The notes: generated by a model from the letters alone, not told the origin. DNA of 64,000 nt from Ascaphus truei (GCA_036426205.1 CM071568.1:45958483-46022482), one strand, 5' to 3'; shown: positions 35,392 to 48,516, counted from the first letter of the stretch. Numbers and translations are program-made.

Positions 35392-35806
35392 CAAATGTAT
35401 CCAGAGTATAATAATTCAATATCCATCTTTGAGATGTGATAGATGTTAATGTCTCAGTTTGGAATCCTGCTAAGCAATAGAATATACTTGCCCAGCGGAT
35501 CCAGCTGGGGGTGCAAAATCACTGGTCTGGATTTGTGCTGGTATGGGCTCCCCTATATCTGCCCTTGAGATGGGCGAGAGCAGGTTTTCAAGCCTGGAGA
35601 CCTGTTGAAAGCAAAAAGAAATTATGATTATGAATATATTATTTAATTATCCTAATGGATCAAAACTGGGGATGTATATTTGCAACGTGTAGATTATGTA
35701 GGGGAATGCTTTCCTGACTAGACACTGATGTATGAAATAAGACAGACTTAGAATATGCTGCTAATCTTTAGCACAGGAGGAGAATTTACACACGGCTTCC
35801 CCTGCT

Positions 35807-37705
35807 TGTACCCTTGACGTCACCCTCTCTGTCCCTTCTCCTGACGGCCCCCCTTCCTGTGACCGCTCCTGTCCTCCCTCGGCGGCCTCTGAGGCCGTGC
35901 CGCTGCCACGGCACGCGCCCCGCAGGCTTCGCGCACCCGCAGAGTCCCCGAGTCCCTGCTGTGGCGTTCCCCACTCCTAGTCCCCCTCAGTGGCTACTCC
36001 CATTCCCTTACCTCCGGTTGCTGTCCCCTCCGTTTCTCCATTCCCCTCTGCAGGTGTCCCAGCGGCGCGGCGCTCCGCGAGTCTTGTGACGCAGCCTGTA
36101 CATGCGCACCCTCAGATTACAGAGGGCGCGCGCACACGCTCCTCTTCTAGGGATTCCAGATGTCCTGACTCCTCCTCTCATGCCCTGCAGGCAATCTCCC
36201 TCATTGGTTCCCCGGTCTCCTCCTCTGATCCTCCTCACCTATCCCTGTTGTCTCCCACTTCACTCTCTGCTCCTCCTCTCTCTCCTATTGGTGTTCCCTC
36301 CTTTATACCCCCTGTCTGTCCTTTCTATCATTGCTCTGCATAGCTTCTGTTTTCCCTGTGTGTGCAGTCCTATGCTTTGCTCTCTCTGTGTTTCAGCCTG
36401 TTCCTGCTCCTGCCTATCTCTGGATCTCCCTGGTTTGACCTCTGCTCATCCTGCACTACTCTGCTCTCTGTTGCCCTTGAACCCTGCTTACGAACTCTAC
36501 CTTTCTGACCTCTGTAACCCCTGGACTTGGCTTACGAACTCGACTATTCTACTCTCTGGATCCCTGGACTCTGGCGCACGGACACCACTATTCTTACGCT
36601 TGAACATCAAGACGTTGCAAGTATCACTAACAATCTTCCAACAGGCCCAGCAATGCCATACCACACTCCGGGCTTGCTCCCACTGCTGTGGGTGTGTGGT
36701 AATACCATTCCCACCTCAGTATTGGGGTCTTGCCAGGTCTGCGGGCATAGAGGCGTGACAATTATTAACATATGTGGTTCACTGCTGTCTGACACAATGC
36801 AGGACTTGGGATATACAAGAGCTTCTTTTTTACCAGGGTAGCAATGTTTCCCCCACCCTTTCGGAGATTCCCCGGCTACCAGGTGTATGGTGGTGTGTAC
36901 CTGCTGGCTCACAAGAGTTCTGAGGTCCCGCCAATGTTGTTGGGGAACAGGACAGGCTTTAGGGGTGATAGCTGGTCCCCCTTCATTCTTTGGTTAGCGC
37001 CTCCATCTGTCGCAGGCTACAGTGATGCTGAAGGCAGTCCCTGCGAAAGAACTCTCTAATACTCCCCCGGACAGACTGCAAACCCAGGCAGGAGTATATA
37101 TGATAACAAGAACAGGCTTTATTCTTCTCCATTAAAAAGTACAGCATACAGGCAGCCACTGCATACAATAACACTGGTCTCCAGCCTTATTATGGTCCCT
37201 GGACTCCATCCCCCAGGCATGGGTGGTCATAGCTCTTCCTCTACTCCTACTAAGGGAGGGAATAGAAGGTGACAGGGCCCTGCACACCTCTTCTGTGAGA
37301 CCAGACTCTCTCAAAGGGAGAGACAACTAACTACATTTAGGAAGTTCAACCCCTTAAGTCCCTGGGGGAGGATTCAAGGTCTGAGCCCAGGATTGGGCAG
37401 AACACAGGCCGTGTCCCACCTCCCCCTGTCACTCAAGGAAGCTGCTCACCACTGGGGAAAACCCACATTGGGCCTAACACTGCCTGCACTGTACCAGGAC
37501 TTACGTGTCAGGCAAGGCAGGGTAGTAGCCAAAACCAGGCATGGCTACACCAGCATAAGGGACTTTTCCCATACACACATTGTTTGCTGTTTCCAGAGAT
37601 TGATTTATCTAGTCTTGAAACAAATGTTACTATTTAAGTAACCATTTTACCCAGAGTGTGTATGCCTGCTAGAGTTGCTACAAAAGTTACAGACTGCTAC
37701 AATGC
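35807..37705. other. LTR-like or unclassified repeat blocks (tentative)
   Basis: Two blocks. 35807-36762 starts TGTACCC, ends GCGTGACA and is pyrimidine-rich, with two copies of a CTTACGAACTC word (36486 and 36532). 36845-37705 starts TGTTTCC, ends GCCGTGACA and contains GGCTTTATTCTTCTCC near 37117, the complement of an AATAAA-type signal. Borders resemble LTRs but no target duplication or internal ORF was found. The serine/proline-rich frames are not supported as genes. Confidence 0.3.
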
Positions 37706-37709
37706 CGTG

Positions 37710-40680
37710 ACAATAACTCCCACAAGTATTTACAGAGATGTGGTTTTTATTGCAACAATAATATCGAGTGAGTAATCATCTGACAATTACATATTTCAGC
37801 AGACCACTTGCTTGGGCTCAGGGTGGTTATCCATAGCTTTTGCTGATATTAACCCTTTAGGGGGTGGCCTCTTTCCCACACAGGGTTAAGTGTGGGCAAT
37901 CCTGCTCCCACCATTTGCTCCCTCCCCATTATTTTATATATCACAGTGTATACAGTATATACCCTGCAGAATATAAAAAAAATTGTGTGGTGCTAAGAGC
38001 TATGAAGACACAAAAAAATATATATAAGAACAAGTTCCTAAAAGGACCTTTAATGAATATAATCTTGACGTACTGTAGGGTATGATGGTAGAAAACACGT
38101 TTGCCTGGAAAACCTCACCGTGCACTGATGTAAAGGTATAACATCAAGTTCAATCCAAAATAGGCCGTGTGTAGACGAAATCCCACTACATCTTCAGTAA
38201 ATGAATAAATAAAGATAATGCTTCAAATAAAGGACTCACGTGTGAGTGCAGCATCCTGACGCAGCTCCAAAGACCCTTCGGTCCTGGGTGTGCTGGCGTA
38301 TAGAAATGGGATAAGTAACGGCAGAAGAATAGAACAGAGCACTATCACTGGAAATACACACATACACACATACACACATACACACATACACACATACACA
38401 TATACACGCAAGACGATGACCAAAAGTAATGAGAGGATGAAATCTCAAAATTTGTTTGAGCAATTTGGATAGAAGAGGCTTTTAACCGCAGTACATGGAA
38501 GATAAAAGGGGAGGCCTTCATCCAGCAATGACTCAACAAGACCTGAAGATGATGGTGATGCTGACATGTGCATATTTTGTGTACTGGAAAATAGATCAGG
38601 TTTCAAAAATATATTTATTTTGTAATGGTATATTGATTCCATGTGGAGTTAAATAATTTGCCTATATTTGCGCATCTGCAAGGATTTTGCACATGTATTT
38701 GTTTTTAAATAGATTTTATATTGTAACGTTATGGGTTATGTAACGTTGTGGGGGAGTGGGGGACTGGGGGGGATGGGATGTGGGGGGGTCCAGCCCAGCA
38801 ACGAGGAGGGGGGGGGGGTCCAGCCCAACGCAGCCTTGGATGGAATCATGTATACACGACTTGTCAGTACGCCAGATAGCTGCTTTATTATATCCTCCCA
38901 TGCTAAAGAATATGCTGAGAAAGAGGAAAAACACCATCCATTTGCTCTGCACCCATGACACTACGCCGCTGTGTGAACGCGGCCATAGAGCCCTCCGAAT
39001 GGGGGGAGTGTTTTCCAATCACTGTTTTCTTTACCCTTATCCCACACTGTGCTTATCAGAGACCCAATACAGGTGAGGGGAGGGGGGAGTCTTCCAAGTT
39101 TCACTTTAACTCATAAATTACAAATACTTATATAGTAGGTGTCATGTTTGGGTAAAAAATGTATTACCCTGTGACATTGGCATTAGTTCACTTTGGATTG
39201 CCCCTTTAATGCTGGATCGAGTTGCGCTACCCTTCATTGGCGTTTAGTGAATCTGCCCCTTAGTGCTGATCACGATGAAGGAACTTTAATTCTCAAATTA
39301 TTCGCCAAATGGAGTATGTGTTAGCTGAACAGATATCTAGGTTGTTGAACTTTATTTTCCAAACTATTTTACCAACTAACATACCGTACATTAACGTGTG
39401 TGTCCTTTCCAGTATGTCCTTGAACACTGGTAATTCATCAATCCAAGCCGGGCTTAGGACAGCGAATCAGAACATCGCAGTCACTAAAAAGGCAAAAAGA
39501 TATGAACCATTCATAAATGGCCAAACTTGTTCGACGTTCATGCACATCTTAATGCACTTTTTCCTGGTAAAATAGTTTAAATAAACAAGGCAATTGTGTA
39601 TAATGAAACTGCGACTGGCTGCCCCTATTACGAGGCCATGTCTCTGTACGATGGTGTCAAAACGCTACCTAACTTTATTTTTATTTCGAACGTCAGGTTT
39701 TATATTACAGCGGAAGACCATTAGCCTGGCATAACTCAACATTCAAGTGATTTTATTCCTTAATTAGAAGTTTAGCTCCTGTGATTAAGGCTTCCTGAAT
39801 CCCTGTACAAAATATGCCAAGTGCTTTAGGACATGTAGCAATTTGGATCAATCACAGGGAAAATAAGGCATTTGGTGGACTTGAGCACATCTCTTCAAAG
39901 CGCTGCTCTTTGGGCTGCCATCCATTCATAAGGCCTTCGAAAGGCATTTATAATACATATATTTCATGCAATGTCTGAAATATAATTGGTGTTCCTTATT
40001 CTTTTTCATTTTCACATGTTTATTGTCATCTGGTGTGAGCCAGATTTATGGGGTTGCAGTAGTTTTAGTGCATTTTGGCTTCAGTGCTTTTTATGACATC
40101 ACCTTGATCTATATTCAGTGTGTGATTTCAGTTGGTCCCAGTGTTAAATATTTTCATAATTATGCTAGTTTTGGCAGCTCACTTGGAACTTTTTCACATC
40201 TCTTTAATGAACATGTTTTACCTTTGGGCTTAGGAGACAAGCGCATGTTCGAAAAATTAATAGTTCAGTTTTAATGCTAAGATTATGCAGAAATATTTGA
40301 GCACAGAAGCTTTTTTTGGGGAGGGGGAGAGGGGGTGGTTCGTAAATAAGACTACATCAAATTGCCCTTTCCCCAGGGACATGCCCACAGTGGTAGTCAC
40401 TTAATTAAATTGTGACATTTCTTTTAAACAAATATATTTACATTGCATTCATGTATTCTCCTACTTTGCAACACTAATCCTAATGAGTAGCTAACCAGAA
40501 CGACCCCTTTTATATTACCACTGATTGTAAAGTGCTAAATATAGATCTTATTGGCAAGGGGCCTCCACTAAACGTGAAGCAGAAATATGTTTCTGTTCAG
40601 TTTCTACCATTATCCCCGGATTGCTGTTAGAAAGATATGTTATCGTTCTCATAAGACGGTGCCTGGCAGCCATACAAGGT
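37710..40680. other. No gene recognised (3 kb)
   Basis: Mostly AT-rich and apparently unique. It contains the (ACACACAT)n microsatellite at 38351-38407 and a G-rich stretch near 38745-38825. No splice-bounded coding segment was seen. Confidence 0.4.
38351..38407. repeat. (ACACACAT)n microsatellite
   Basis: Seven 8-base units, the same unit as at 35046-35096. Confidence 0.9.
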
Positions 40681-40689
40681 CAGCTGGTG

Positions 40690-40957
40690 CAGGGATGGCC
40701 AACTCCAGTCCTCAAGAGCCACCAACAGGCCAGGTATTGGGGATTTCTCTGCTTCAGCACAGGTGGTGCACTCATTCTTATTTATTTTATTTATTTATAA
40801 AATGTTTTACCAGGAAGTAATACATTGAGAGTTACCTCTCGTTTTCAAGTATGTCCTGGGCAATTCTGACGGAGCCGCTGACTAAGCCACCTATGCTGAA
40901 GCAGGGATAGCCTTCAAACCTGAGCTGTTGGTGGCCATGGAGGACTGGCCAGCCCTG
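40690..40957. mobile_element. ACTCCAGTC hAT MITE with nested LINE tail
   Basis: CAGGGATGGCCAACTCCAGT on the left pairs with CTGGCCAGCCCTG on the right. Between the two halves, 40774-40862 is a reversed LINE 3' tail (TTATTTATTTATAAAATG to CGTTTTCAAGTATGTCC). The LINE tail is therefore younger than the MITE. Flanking 8-mers agree poorly (5 of 8). Confidence 0.75.
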
Positions 40958-41226
40958 ACATAGTGGATACAGAAGAGTTAAAGGTTATATCCTAGTGTAA
41001 TTGGCTTCTTTAGAAGTATTTAATTACTACTACCCTAATGAAGTACCAGGTACATCATGAGCACTTGCTTGTTTTATATGGGGGGTGGAGGGGATGATCA
41101 GGCTGACGGATCCAACGGGGAGAGGCCAGCCCTATCGAAACGGAAGTGGGTCTCCCTCCGGCATTCGGGTCCCAGCCGTGGCATGTGATCACTCCAGAAG
41201 CAGTCGCATGATATGGACGTGATGGA

Positions 41227-41330
41227 GGTCCTAGTGGTACTCTAGTGCTGAAGGTCCTAGTGGTACTCTAGTGCTGAAGGTCCTAGTGGTACTCTAGTGC
41301 TGAAGGTCCTAGTGGTACTCTAGTGCTGCG
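41227..41330. repeat. Four tandem 26-bp units
   Basis: Unit GGTCCTAGTGGTACTCTAGT then GCTGAA, four near-identical copies. Confidence 0.95.
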
Positions 41331-41859
41331 GATTCCTGGGTGCTGTTGAGGTTCAAGAACAAAAGAAAAACAGCGGGAATAGGCATTTTAACTTGGGAAT
41401 GTCGGGCTCACCAACAGTCTTGTAACAAAAAAAAGACTGGATAAAGATTGTAAAAACTTCCCAAAACAATTGGTTACCATGGAAACGTCCAACATTTTCC
41501 AAAACCTATTAAAAAAGTTAATCAATTTTTTTTGTTAAAAAGATTTCTTCCCCATACTGTATAATATGTTGTCTGTTTTCGCCTCGTTTTTTTCCTGCTT
41601 ACTGGTTTTATTTAAACCGTTAATCCTATTCCTAAACATGAGCCGAAGCCCTAAATTAGTGTGGCTGCTAAAACCATCTCACTTAGTGACATTAGCAGAC
41701 CCCTCTTAAAAAAAAAAAAAAATTATTTTATAAAAAAAATAAGGTTTGTAAGCTGCTTTTATAGAGCACTTACAGCTCACTTTCAACATGGGTCATATTG
41801 CTGAGAACTGCACCTTGATAAAAGAAAACAATTTCTTCTCAGGCTGAGATACTCGCCTC

Positions 41860-41965
41860 ATGCGACGGAGCGCTTCAGGCGATGCCGAGGCGTGACCGTG
41901 ATGTCACGAGCGGTTCGCCCTTATTGGCTAAACCGCTTCACGTGACGCGGCCGTGGCTTGGAAAG
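41860..41965. mobile_element. GC-rich MITE interior fragment (tentative)
   Basis: GAGCGGTTCGCCCTTATTGG resembles GAGCGGTTTCGCCCTTGATT at 51491. Both are followed by a CACGTG word. Probably pieces of one GC-rich MITE group related to the Harbinger-type copies. Confidence 0.35.
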
Positions 41966-42740
41966 GCAAATCGGTGCACTTTACCAGCTCTTAAGGAACT
42001 TACTTCTGCCCCTGTCAGAGAAGGGTTCTCCTTCTCTGATGAAGCTGGTTGAGGATATAGGTCTCGATAATGCATAGCTATCTCCAATTATATTTATTTT
42101 GTAAAGTTGCTGTCCCACGTAACAGACAAAAGCAATGTGACTGTTAATTGCTTCTTCAGCAAAATACATTCATCCTTGAAGTTCATTTTTAATGTATTGT
42201 ATCTATTTCCTGCGAAAAGCAAAGGTTCCTGTTTTCTTTGGGTCTGTGCAATTGTAATGTGTAATATGGTGCTCTTTCTTTTTCTCTTTCTTTGGTAAGT
42301 TTCTTTTTTTTTCTTACACAAAACAAGGGCAACAAATGTAGATTAAAAATGTTCTTGTATATAGAAGACATTACAGACAGTAACCACACAAAAGGTTATA
42401 GGTATAGATTGTTTAAAAACAAAAACAAAAAACCCCTCTACTTTTGGTTTATATGGAGAAGAGTTTAAAAAAAAAAAATAGGTGAGAAAATACTTATACT
42501 TCTCACCTAAGCTTAACTTTTTAGACCTGTCACTGACATTAGTTCGCTTTGGTTTTGCTAAACATTTTAGTTTCGATTTGTGGCAAATGCCAAGATCTTT
42601 CCACACTATCTACTCTGGACATCTGCTGGGGTAGCAGTGTCCCATCTTTGAAGTAGCCCATTTTTAAATGCCACTTGCAGGGACACTTCCGGGAACACCC
42701 ATCTCCTGTCTCTGTAAGTTCTCTCCACTTTCCACTTTGT

Positions 42741-43008
42741 CTGCGCTTATACAGCCGGCGACGCAACCGATGACGTCGCCATTGTGATGAGTTGTATTTG
42801 AAGATTAGGTGACATCGCTGGCTGACATCATTAAAAGGGAGGGCAGAGACACGGAGAAGCTCCTGATTGGCCACAAGGGGAGACCGTCGCCGAAAAAAAT
42901 CAAATAACAGTGACTACCAGATTTCTGGTAGCACTGTCGCTCCGTCGCTTTGTCACCGTCGCGTGCACTATAAGCGCCTGCGACGGCGACGGCACTATAA
43001 GCGCAGCC
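42741..43008. mobile_element. Harbinger-type MITE copy
   Basis: The left end TGCGCTTATACAGCCGGCGA and the right end GGCACTATAAGCGCAGCC are inverted repeats of the family seen complete at 57207-57479. Target triplets are not preserved. An L2-like tail starts directly after it. Confidence 0.65.
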
Positions 43009-43011
43009 TTG

Positions 43012-43168
43012 GATTGGAAAGCTCTTCGGGGCAGGGACATTTTTTTTTTCTATTGGTACTATCGTGTGAATCGCTTATTCCAATTATGTGTTATTATTAT
43101 GTTACGTGTATCACTGCTGTGAAGCACTGTGTACATGGATCGTGCTATATAAATAAAGATATACATAC
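43012..43168 (+). mobile_element. L2-like retroposon 3' tail
   Basis: GGATTGGAAAGCTCTTCGGG, then GAATCGCTTATTCCAATTAT, then GCACTGTGTACATGGATCGT and GCTATATAAATAAAGATATA. Confidence 0.65.
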
Positions 43169-43171
43169 ATA

Positions 43172-43720
43172 ATTTGTGCAACTAGAGGCCTTTTGGTAGG
43201 AAGTATTGGTTTGCTAACCATGCAGACGTGTAATGAACCATGAACCTTGCATGATGGGTGCCACGTAACTGATTTTTAGGATTAAATATTTCTATAGTTG
43301 ATAAATAAGAAATAATGTAGTAAGAAAACACAGCATTGCTTATGAGGTCTGTTGAGTGGTAACTGTACTTGGCCTTTAGATTTCATGCTTCTCAAGTGGG
43401 ACTAAATAACATATCATATTTGGAAGTGTCTTCTTGTAACCAGTAGAAACGTGTAAGGTATTTGTAAGCAATGTCTTGTTACAAACACATCAGTACAATC
43501 CATTGTCAAATTGCTAGTCATTGAAATTCAGCAAGTCATTGAAATTCAGCCAGTCATTGAAATTCAGGTATTCAATGAGCATTAAAGGAGCAGTCTCTCC
43601 TAGAATCAAAGTGAGCTAATACCAGTGACATATTGAGTCTGGGTGATAGGCGCAATTTGGGCAACTAGAGGCCTTTGGTAAGATGTATTGGTTTTGCAAA
43701 CCATGCAGATGTGTAATTGA
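43172..43720. repeat. Direct repeat pair ~480 bp apart, with 20-bp triplet
   Basis: GCAACTAGAGGCCTTTTGGT (43178) recurs as GCAACTAGAGGCCTTTGGTA (43662), each followed by a GTATTGGTTT and AACCATGCAGA word. Between them, 43516-43568 carries three copies of a 20-base unit containing GTCATTGAAATTCAG. Confidence 0.7.
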
Positions 43721-43724
43721 TGCA

Positions 43725-46130
43725 ATTAAAAAAAAATTGCAATGTGTAAGTATCTGAATAATGTTTGCTAAATTTGTAAACATGGCGGGCTGAGACTTTG
43801 GAGGGGGATCATTTCCTGTGACGACTCGTGTTCGTGTGCTTTCAACAAGGGGTTACACAAGCGCAAAGTTTCCTCCTTCCTCCCCCCTATCTCATCTTTA
43901 TTGGCCATCTGACAAGGGCAGGGTGCATAGGAGAGCGGGTATTGAGTAATGAAAACATTTGATTGACAAACACTTCCCTATTTACAGACCCATAAGAAAT
44001 GCAATTTGTAATTAATGTAAAATGTAAACTAAAGCAGACATAGCTTTGCTTTTAGCATGGTTAGATTAGTTTAAATAAGCCAATTATATTGTTTACTAAC
44101 ATTTGTGTTTTTGTCGGCTCTTTGTGAGTTAAACCTATACAGTAACTGCTTTAGAAATCCCTTTTCCACTATTACTACACTTGGCAAACAAATGTTCTTT
44201 AGTACAGTAGGAGGGGGGTGAAGTCTCAGGTGCCTATAATTTAACCCCTGGTGCCTGTGTTGTGGCAGTCACCACTGCGACCGGAAACAGCTCGGCCGAT
44301 CCTGCTTTACTAACGTATCATGAAAGCAAGATCGGGTGCACTGTGACTGGCAGTGGGGGTGAGTGACAGGTCAGTCACCGCCACGCTGCTTAGTGTGGAA
44401 GGCGGTGGAGGGCCGGAGAGCCAGTGCAGAGGTTTGCGACTGCTGGGGCGAGGGATCGAGGAAGCGAGCCCCTCCAGCCCCCCCCCCCCCACTCCCTCGT
44501 CTCCAATTTGTCAGTTGTGGGGGGCGAGGGTGGGGGGGAAGAGAGTGTGTCAATGTGCTGTTTGCTACTGTGTCAGCGAGTGTGTGACAATGTTGCAAAC
44601 ACACTGATACGTGCTCATACACACTGACATACAAAGCTAATCCTCGCCGTCCAACTAAACCTTGGCTCCTAAAAATTGTAGCTGTAAGTTTTTTTTTTTT
44701 TAAACATTTTTGTTCACCCTGGCTTTAATATATTTTTTTATAAGCAAAACCCTGATTTAGAAGATTATAGTTTACAAAAGTAGGGGCTGCTGCTGAACGA
44801 TTTATTCCAAATACTTGAATAAAAATAAAATTGCTATGGACAAAAAAGAAAAGGTGTGTGAGTGATTAAGACCATCTGAGGTGAAACAGAGCCAGGAAAC
44901 ATATACAGTGATATATTGAGGCAATTATGTAGTTCTGATACTTTTATCAGTTGCACTCCTTTAGTTTAGATGTATACGTTATGTATGTGGGTTTGTTTTC
45001 AGATTCCACATGTGCTTTTTTAGATTGTGGCTGTGTATGGCCCTGTGACAGGATTCAACTTTACTAATATTTTGTTTGCTACACTTGATTGTGCCGGAAT
45101 TCTCTTATTTTACATTGTGTTGTAAGAATTTCAATATCTTTGACCAGTGCCCTTCAACTAGTTTTCCAAAGGGGCCAGATGGAAAATCATTTAGCAGTAA
45201 AGGGGCCACACGAGTATTTTAATGTAATTTAATTATACTTACATTTTACAAGCCTTTATAACATCTTTAATGTATTTTTATATTACCCTAACGTAAACTC
45301 TTAAACATGAGTATGTGTGGAAAAATTGCCCTTGGATGTCTTGAGCAATTGCAATGAAATTAGCAGAAGATAACACTACATGTCGCTCTATGGCGCACCA
45401 GTGACAGAGCAGTGACTTAGACTTCTGACTACTCTGTTCCTCTTACTAACCATCTTGGACAGATAATACCACATATTCCGACACCTGCTTCTACAGTGTC
45501 TGTATCACAATGTATCTTTTAACTTGGTAATGCTCAACCAGTGTGTCATCATAGCCCCAAACCAGCAGTGTCACCATTTTTGAGCGCAAAACCCATTTCA
45601 TAAAATTTAACGTTTGGAAAAAAAAATAAAAAGTGTGTGCCGAGCACGCGGATTTCAAGTGAAACTTCTTTGTCCTTTTTCACTGTTTTGTTACAGAAAT
45701 TGTATTTGTGATGGTGATGTTTTTAATTAAAAATCAAAACACAATTTCAGTGACAAAAACGCAAGGAAGTTTGACTTAGGCCTCGTCCCACTGCTCTCGG
45801 CTGTGCGTGTGGGGCTGGCCCCAGTCAGTATGTGCGTGCACATGACCAAGTGCGAGTGGCGCAACCAGATTTTGGAAAGTCAAGATATTTTACCTATGGC
45901 GTGGCGGTCGAGCAATGGTCACATCACGGCGGCGGTTCAGCCAATGAGGGCAAACCAGTCGCATGACATCATAGCCGCGCCCCCGCCACGCTTCCCCATC
46001 ACTACTGATCTGAGTTCTTCAGATCACTCGGGTGGAGGGTGTAAGCGCTGCGAAGCACTACATCTCGTGTGCGATGCGCTCACTAGGGCCGTAGCCTCAG
46101 AACGCTCGTACTCGGCGCACCCCCCTGTTT
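43725..46130. other. No gene recognised (2.4 kb)
   Basis: Includes a G/C-rich patch near 44380-44540 and, at 45780-46110, GC-rich sequence resembling MITE interiors. The frames there show no motif. Confidence 0.35.
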
Positions 46131-46167
46131 TTGCACTTCTATATTTATAGTAACTGTGAATTCTTAG

Positions 46168-46198
46168 TCTGTGTCTGTGTGTGTCTCTGTGTGTGTGT

Positions 46199-46238
<40 letters not shown>

Positions 46239-46264
46239 CTCTCTGTGTGTGTGTGTGTCTCTCT

Positions 46265-46301
<37 letters not shown>

Positions 46302-46460
46302 TCTCTCTGTGTGTGTGTCTCTCTCTCTGTGTGTGTCTCTCTCTCTGTGTGTGTCTCTCTCCTGTGTGTGGTGTCTCTCTCTCTCTGTGTGGTGTCTCTC
46401 TCTCTGTGTGTGGTCTCTCTCTCTGTGTGTGTCTCTCTCCTCTCTGGTTAGTCTCTCATT
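46168..46460. repeat. (CT)n/(GT)n compound microsatellite
   Basis: Alternating TCTCTC and GTGTGT blocks. The Cys/Ser/Leu/Val-rich frames are artefacts. Confidence 0.95.
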
Positions 46461-46499
46461 CTCTCTGTTGTGTGTTGCTGCAAAACTTCTCTGTGTGTG

Positions 46500-47302
46500 T
46501 GTTTCCTCCGCTACATCAGCGGGGACGGAGCGAGCGGCCCGGACCGTCAGCGGGGGACTCTCACCTCACCACGGCTTCTCAATTTTGTGCCTTTCCCGCG
46601 CGGCCCCCATCGCTCTCCTCCCCCCGGATGCCTCTTTTTCCGCTCCCACGTCACTCGTCCAGCACTGTTCCCGCCGCCGCCGCGGGTGGGACGGATGTCT
46701 TGCGTGGAATACCTGCCTCCCCCTGTGGGTGTACTGGGCTGCACGGGTTCCCCACACCTGCATCTCTCCCTGCGTCCTCGGGTGCGCGACATTTCAAAAC
46801 CCCACGCCGCGCTACCGGCAGTCAGTGCCACCTGCGGCCTGTGTTGCAGGGGGTGGATGTAAGTGCCACGTCCCTTTATCACCGACGGAGTGGGTCTGTC
46901 CTTAGCCTGGTATGAGTGTGCAGTCTCTGTTGGAACAAGGTGCAGGCCTGTGGCTGTTGAACTTCCATGTGTCCAGTGGTGTCAGCCGTGGCTGTGAGCC
47001 CGCCCGTGTCAGTGGGTGCCTGTGATGCCCCCGTGTTCGTGGGTGCCTGTGGTGATCCCCCGTTGCCCCTCCCATGCCCTTTGTCCCCCTCCCAGTTTGC
47101 CCCTACCCAACAACCCTGCCCTTCCACAGCCCACCCCCTCCTCCCTCCCCCACCCCCTCCCTCCCCTCCCCTCCCCGCCCAGCCTTCCCTCCCTCACCTC
47201 CCTCCCTCCCCTCCCTCCCCTCCCTCACTCCCCCCCCCCCCGCCCTTCCACTCCATGCCCCCTGCCCTTCCACGCCCGGGCAACGCCGGGTATATCAGCT
47301 AG
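46500..47302 (+). mobile_element. Helitron-like element, 3' end at CTAG
   Basis: Ends CCCGG-GCAACG-CCGGG, a 5-bp hairpin at 47275-47290, then TATATCAG and CTAG at 47299-47302, followed by T. A short GC hairpin about 10 bases before CTRR, inserted before T, is the Helitron 3' signature. It is preceded by a C-rich minisatellite (47050-47270). A second terminus almost identical in sequence is at 51021-51049. The 5' end is unknown, so the start given is approximate. No Rep/helicase ORF. Confidence 0.6.
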
Positions 47303-47615
47303 TACTGTATGCAATAAAGGTGTTCTCTGTGTTTGAACAATAAGATGGTCTGTCATGCGAACAAAGCTTAAGGAGAACTGTCTCTTATAAGATCTGTGGG
47401 GGTACCGGAGGGATGGTACGTATGTATAAATTATATTTATATAGTGCCAACAATGTAGGCAGCGCGTCCTGGAACCTCTCTGCATGTTTAATGTCTCTGT
47501 TCTGAGGCAGCCATTGCTGCTCAGTGTAGTTGCAACATTGTTGCTACAAATGTAGCTTTCCCTTAGCTTCAGCTAGTTGCCTTGGCAACACCCCTTTTCC
47601 CCCATTGAGTTGGTT

Positions 47616-47717
47616 TAGCTCCGTCGCATTGTCGCCGTCGCGCTTACGATTAACGCACGCGGCGGCGGCGGCAATGCGTTTGTTTTCGGGCGACGTCGCT
47701 GGCACTATAAGCGCGGC
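47616..47717. mobile_element. Harbinger-type MITE fragment
   Basis: CATTGTCGCCGTCGCGCTTA to GGCACTATAAGCGCGGCCTC, one end of the family complete at 57207. Confidence 0.6.
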
Positions 47718-47757
47718 CTCAGGCAGGGAGACCAGAAGAATGTTACAGTAATAAATA

Positions 47758-47853
47758 CAGGCATACCCCACATTAACGTCCGCTATGGGACCGGAGCATG
47801 CATGTAAAGCCAAATGTACTTAAAGTGAGTGTACTTAAAACGGGGTATGCCTG
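47758..47853. mobile_element. Tigger-like MITE, 96 bp, TA flanks
   Basis: CAGGCATACCCC at the left and GGGGTATGCCTG at the right are perfect inverted repeats, flanked by TA at 47756-47757 and 47854-47855. The terminus matches the known pogo/Tigger type. A partial relative ends at 60600. Confidence 0.85.
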
Positions 47854-48478
47854 TACGTGATAGAACAAGGTCATGGATTAGTGTTTATTAGTCAAACAGA
47901 GCAATGGGCGTATCTTTGCAATGTTGCCGAGAAAGAGGCGGCAAGATTTAGTAACAGCATTTATATGAGGGGAGAAAGAGGGTCGGAGTCGAATGTAAGT
48001 CTTAGGCTACGGCCACCGGTGTCAGCTGCTGCAAGCGCGCGTGCACGTGTGAAAGTCGCGATCCGCGGTTGAGCTGCAGGGGAGAGGGAGGGGGCGACCA
48101 TGACGTTCACCCTCATTAACTGAACAATTAACCATTAACAGCGCTCCGTCGCCACTAGAAAATACAAAAATCTTGTCTTTACAAAATGTGGTCGTGCATC
48201 GCGATCTTTCCATGTGCCTGCAGGCAGCTACTGTGCCCAGCACCATACAGGGGCAGATCTTGTTCCCGCAGCTAACACTGGGGACGAAGCCTAGGGCTTT
48301 GTCCATAGTGAAAGCAAGAGCGAGCACTACTTGCTTCTCACAAGCTTTCCTCTCCAGCGATGTCGGTTTTTGGAAAGCGAGCGAGGGGGTGGTTGTGTCA
48401 AGGAAGTGTCATGCATGGGAACACGCCTTTAGCCAATAATAAAATGCATAATGCCATGCAATTTACAGAAGTATTCTG

Positions 48479-48483
<5 letters not shown>

Positions 48484-48513
<30 letters not shown>
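48484..48513. repeat. (GT)n microsatellite
   Basis: A GT tract of about 30 bases. Confidence 0.9.

Positions 48514-48516
<3 letters not shown>

Noticed and set aside
35022..35449. His/Thr-rich frames of about 130 residues in three phases
   Set aside because: The same (CA)n microsatellite read in each frame.
36102..36758. 218-residue frame in pyrimidine-rich DNA
   Set aside because: Composition follows the CT-rich repeat; no domain, no splice or start context, and overlapping frames are equally open.
45140..45620. CAGTGCCCTTCAACTAGTTTTC and AACCAGTGTGTCATC as possible hAT ends
   Set aside because: They resemble hAT termini, but no pairing partner or target duplication was found.
46131..46915. 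Long Cys/Ser/Val frames of up to 244 residues
   Set aside because: Generated by the (CT)n/(GT)n microsatellite and the GC-rich sequence after it; no motif.
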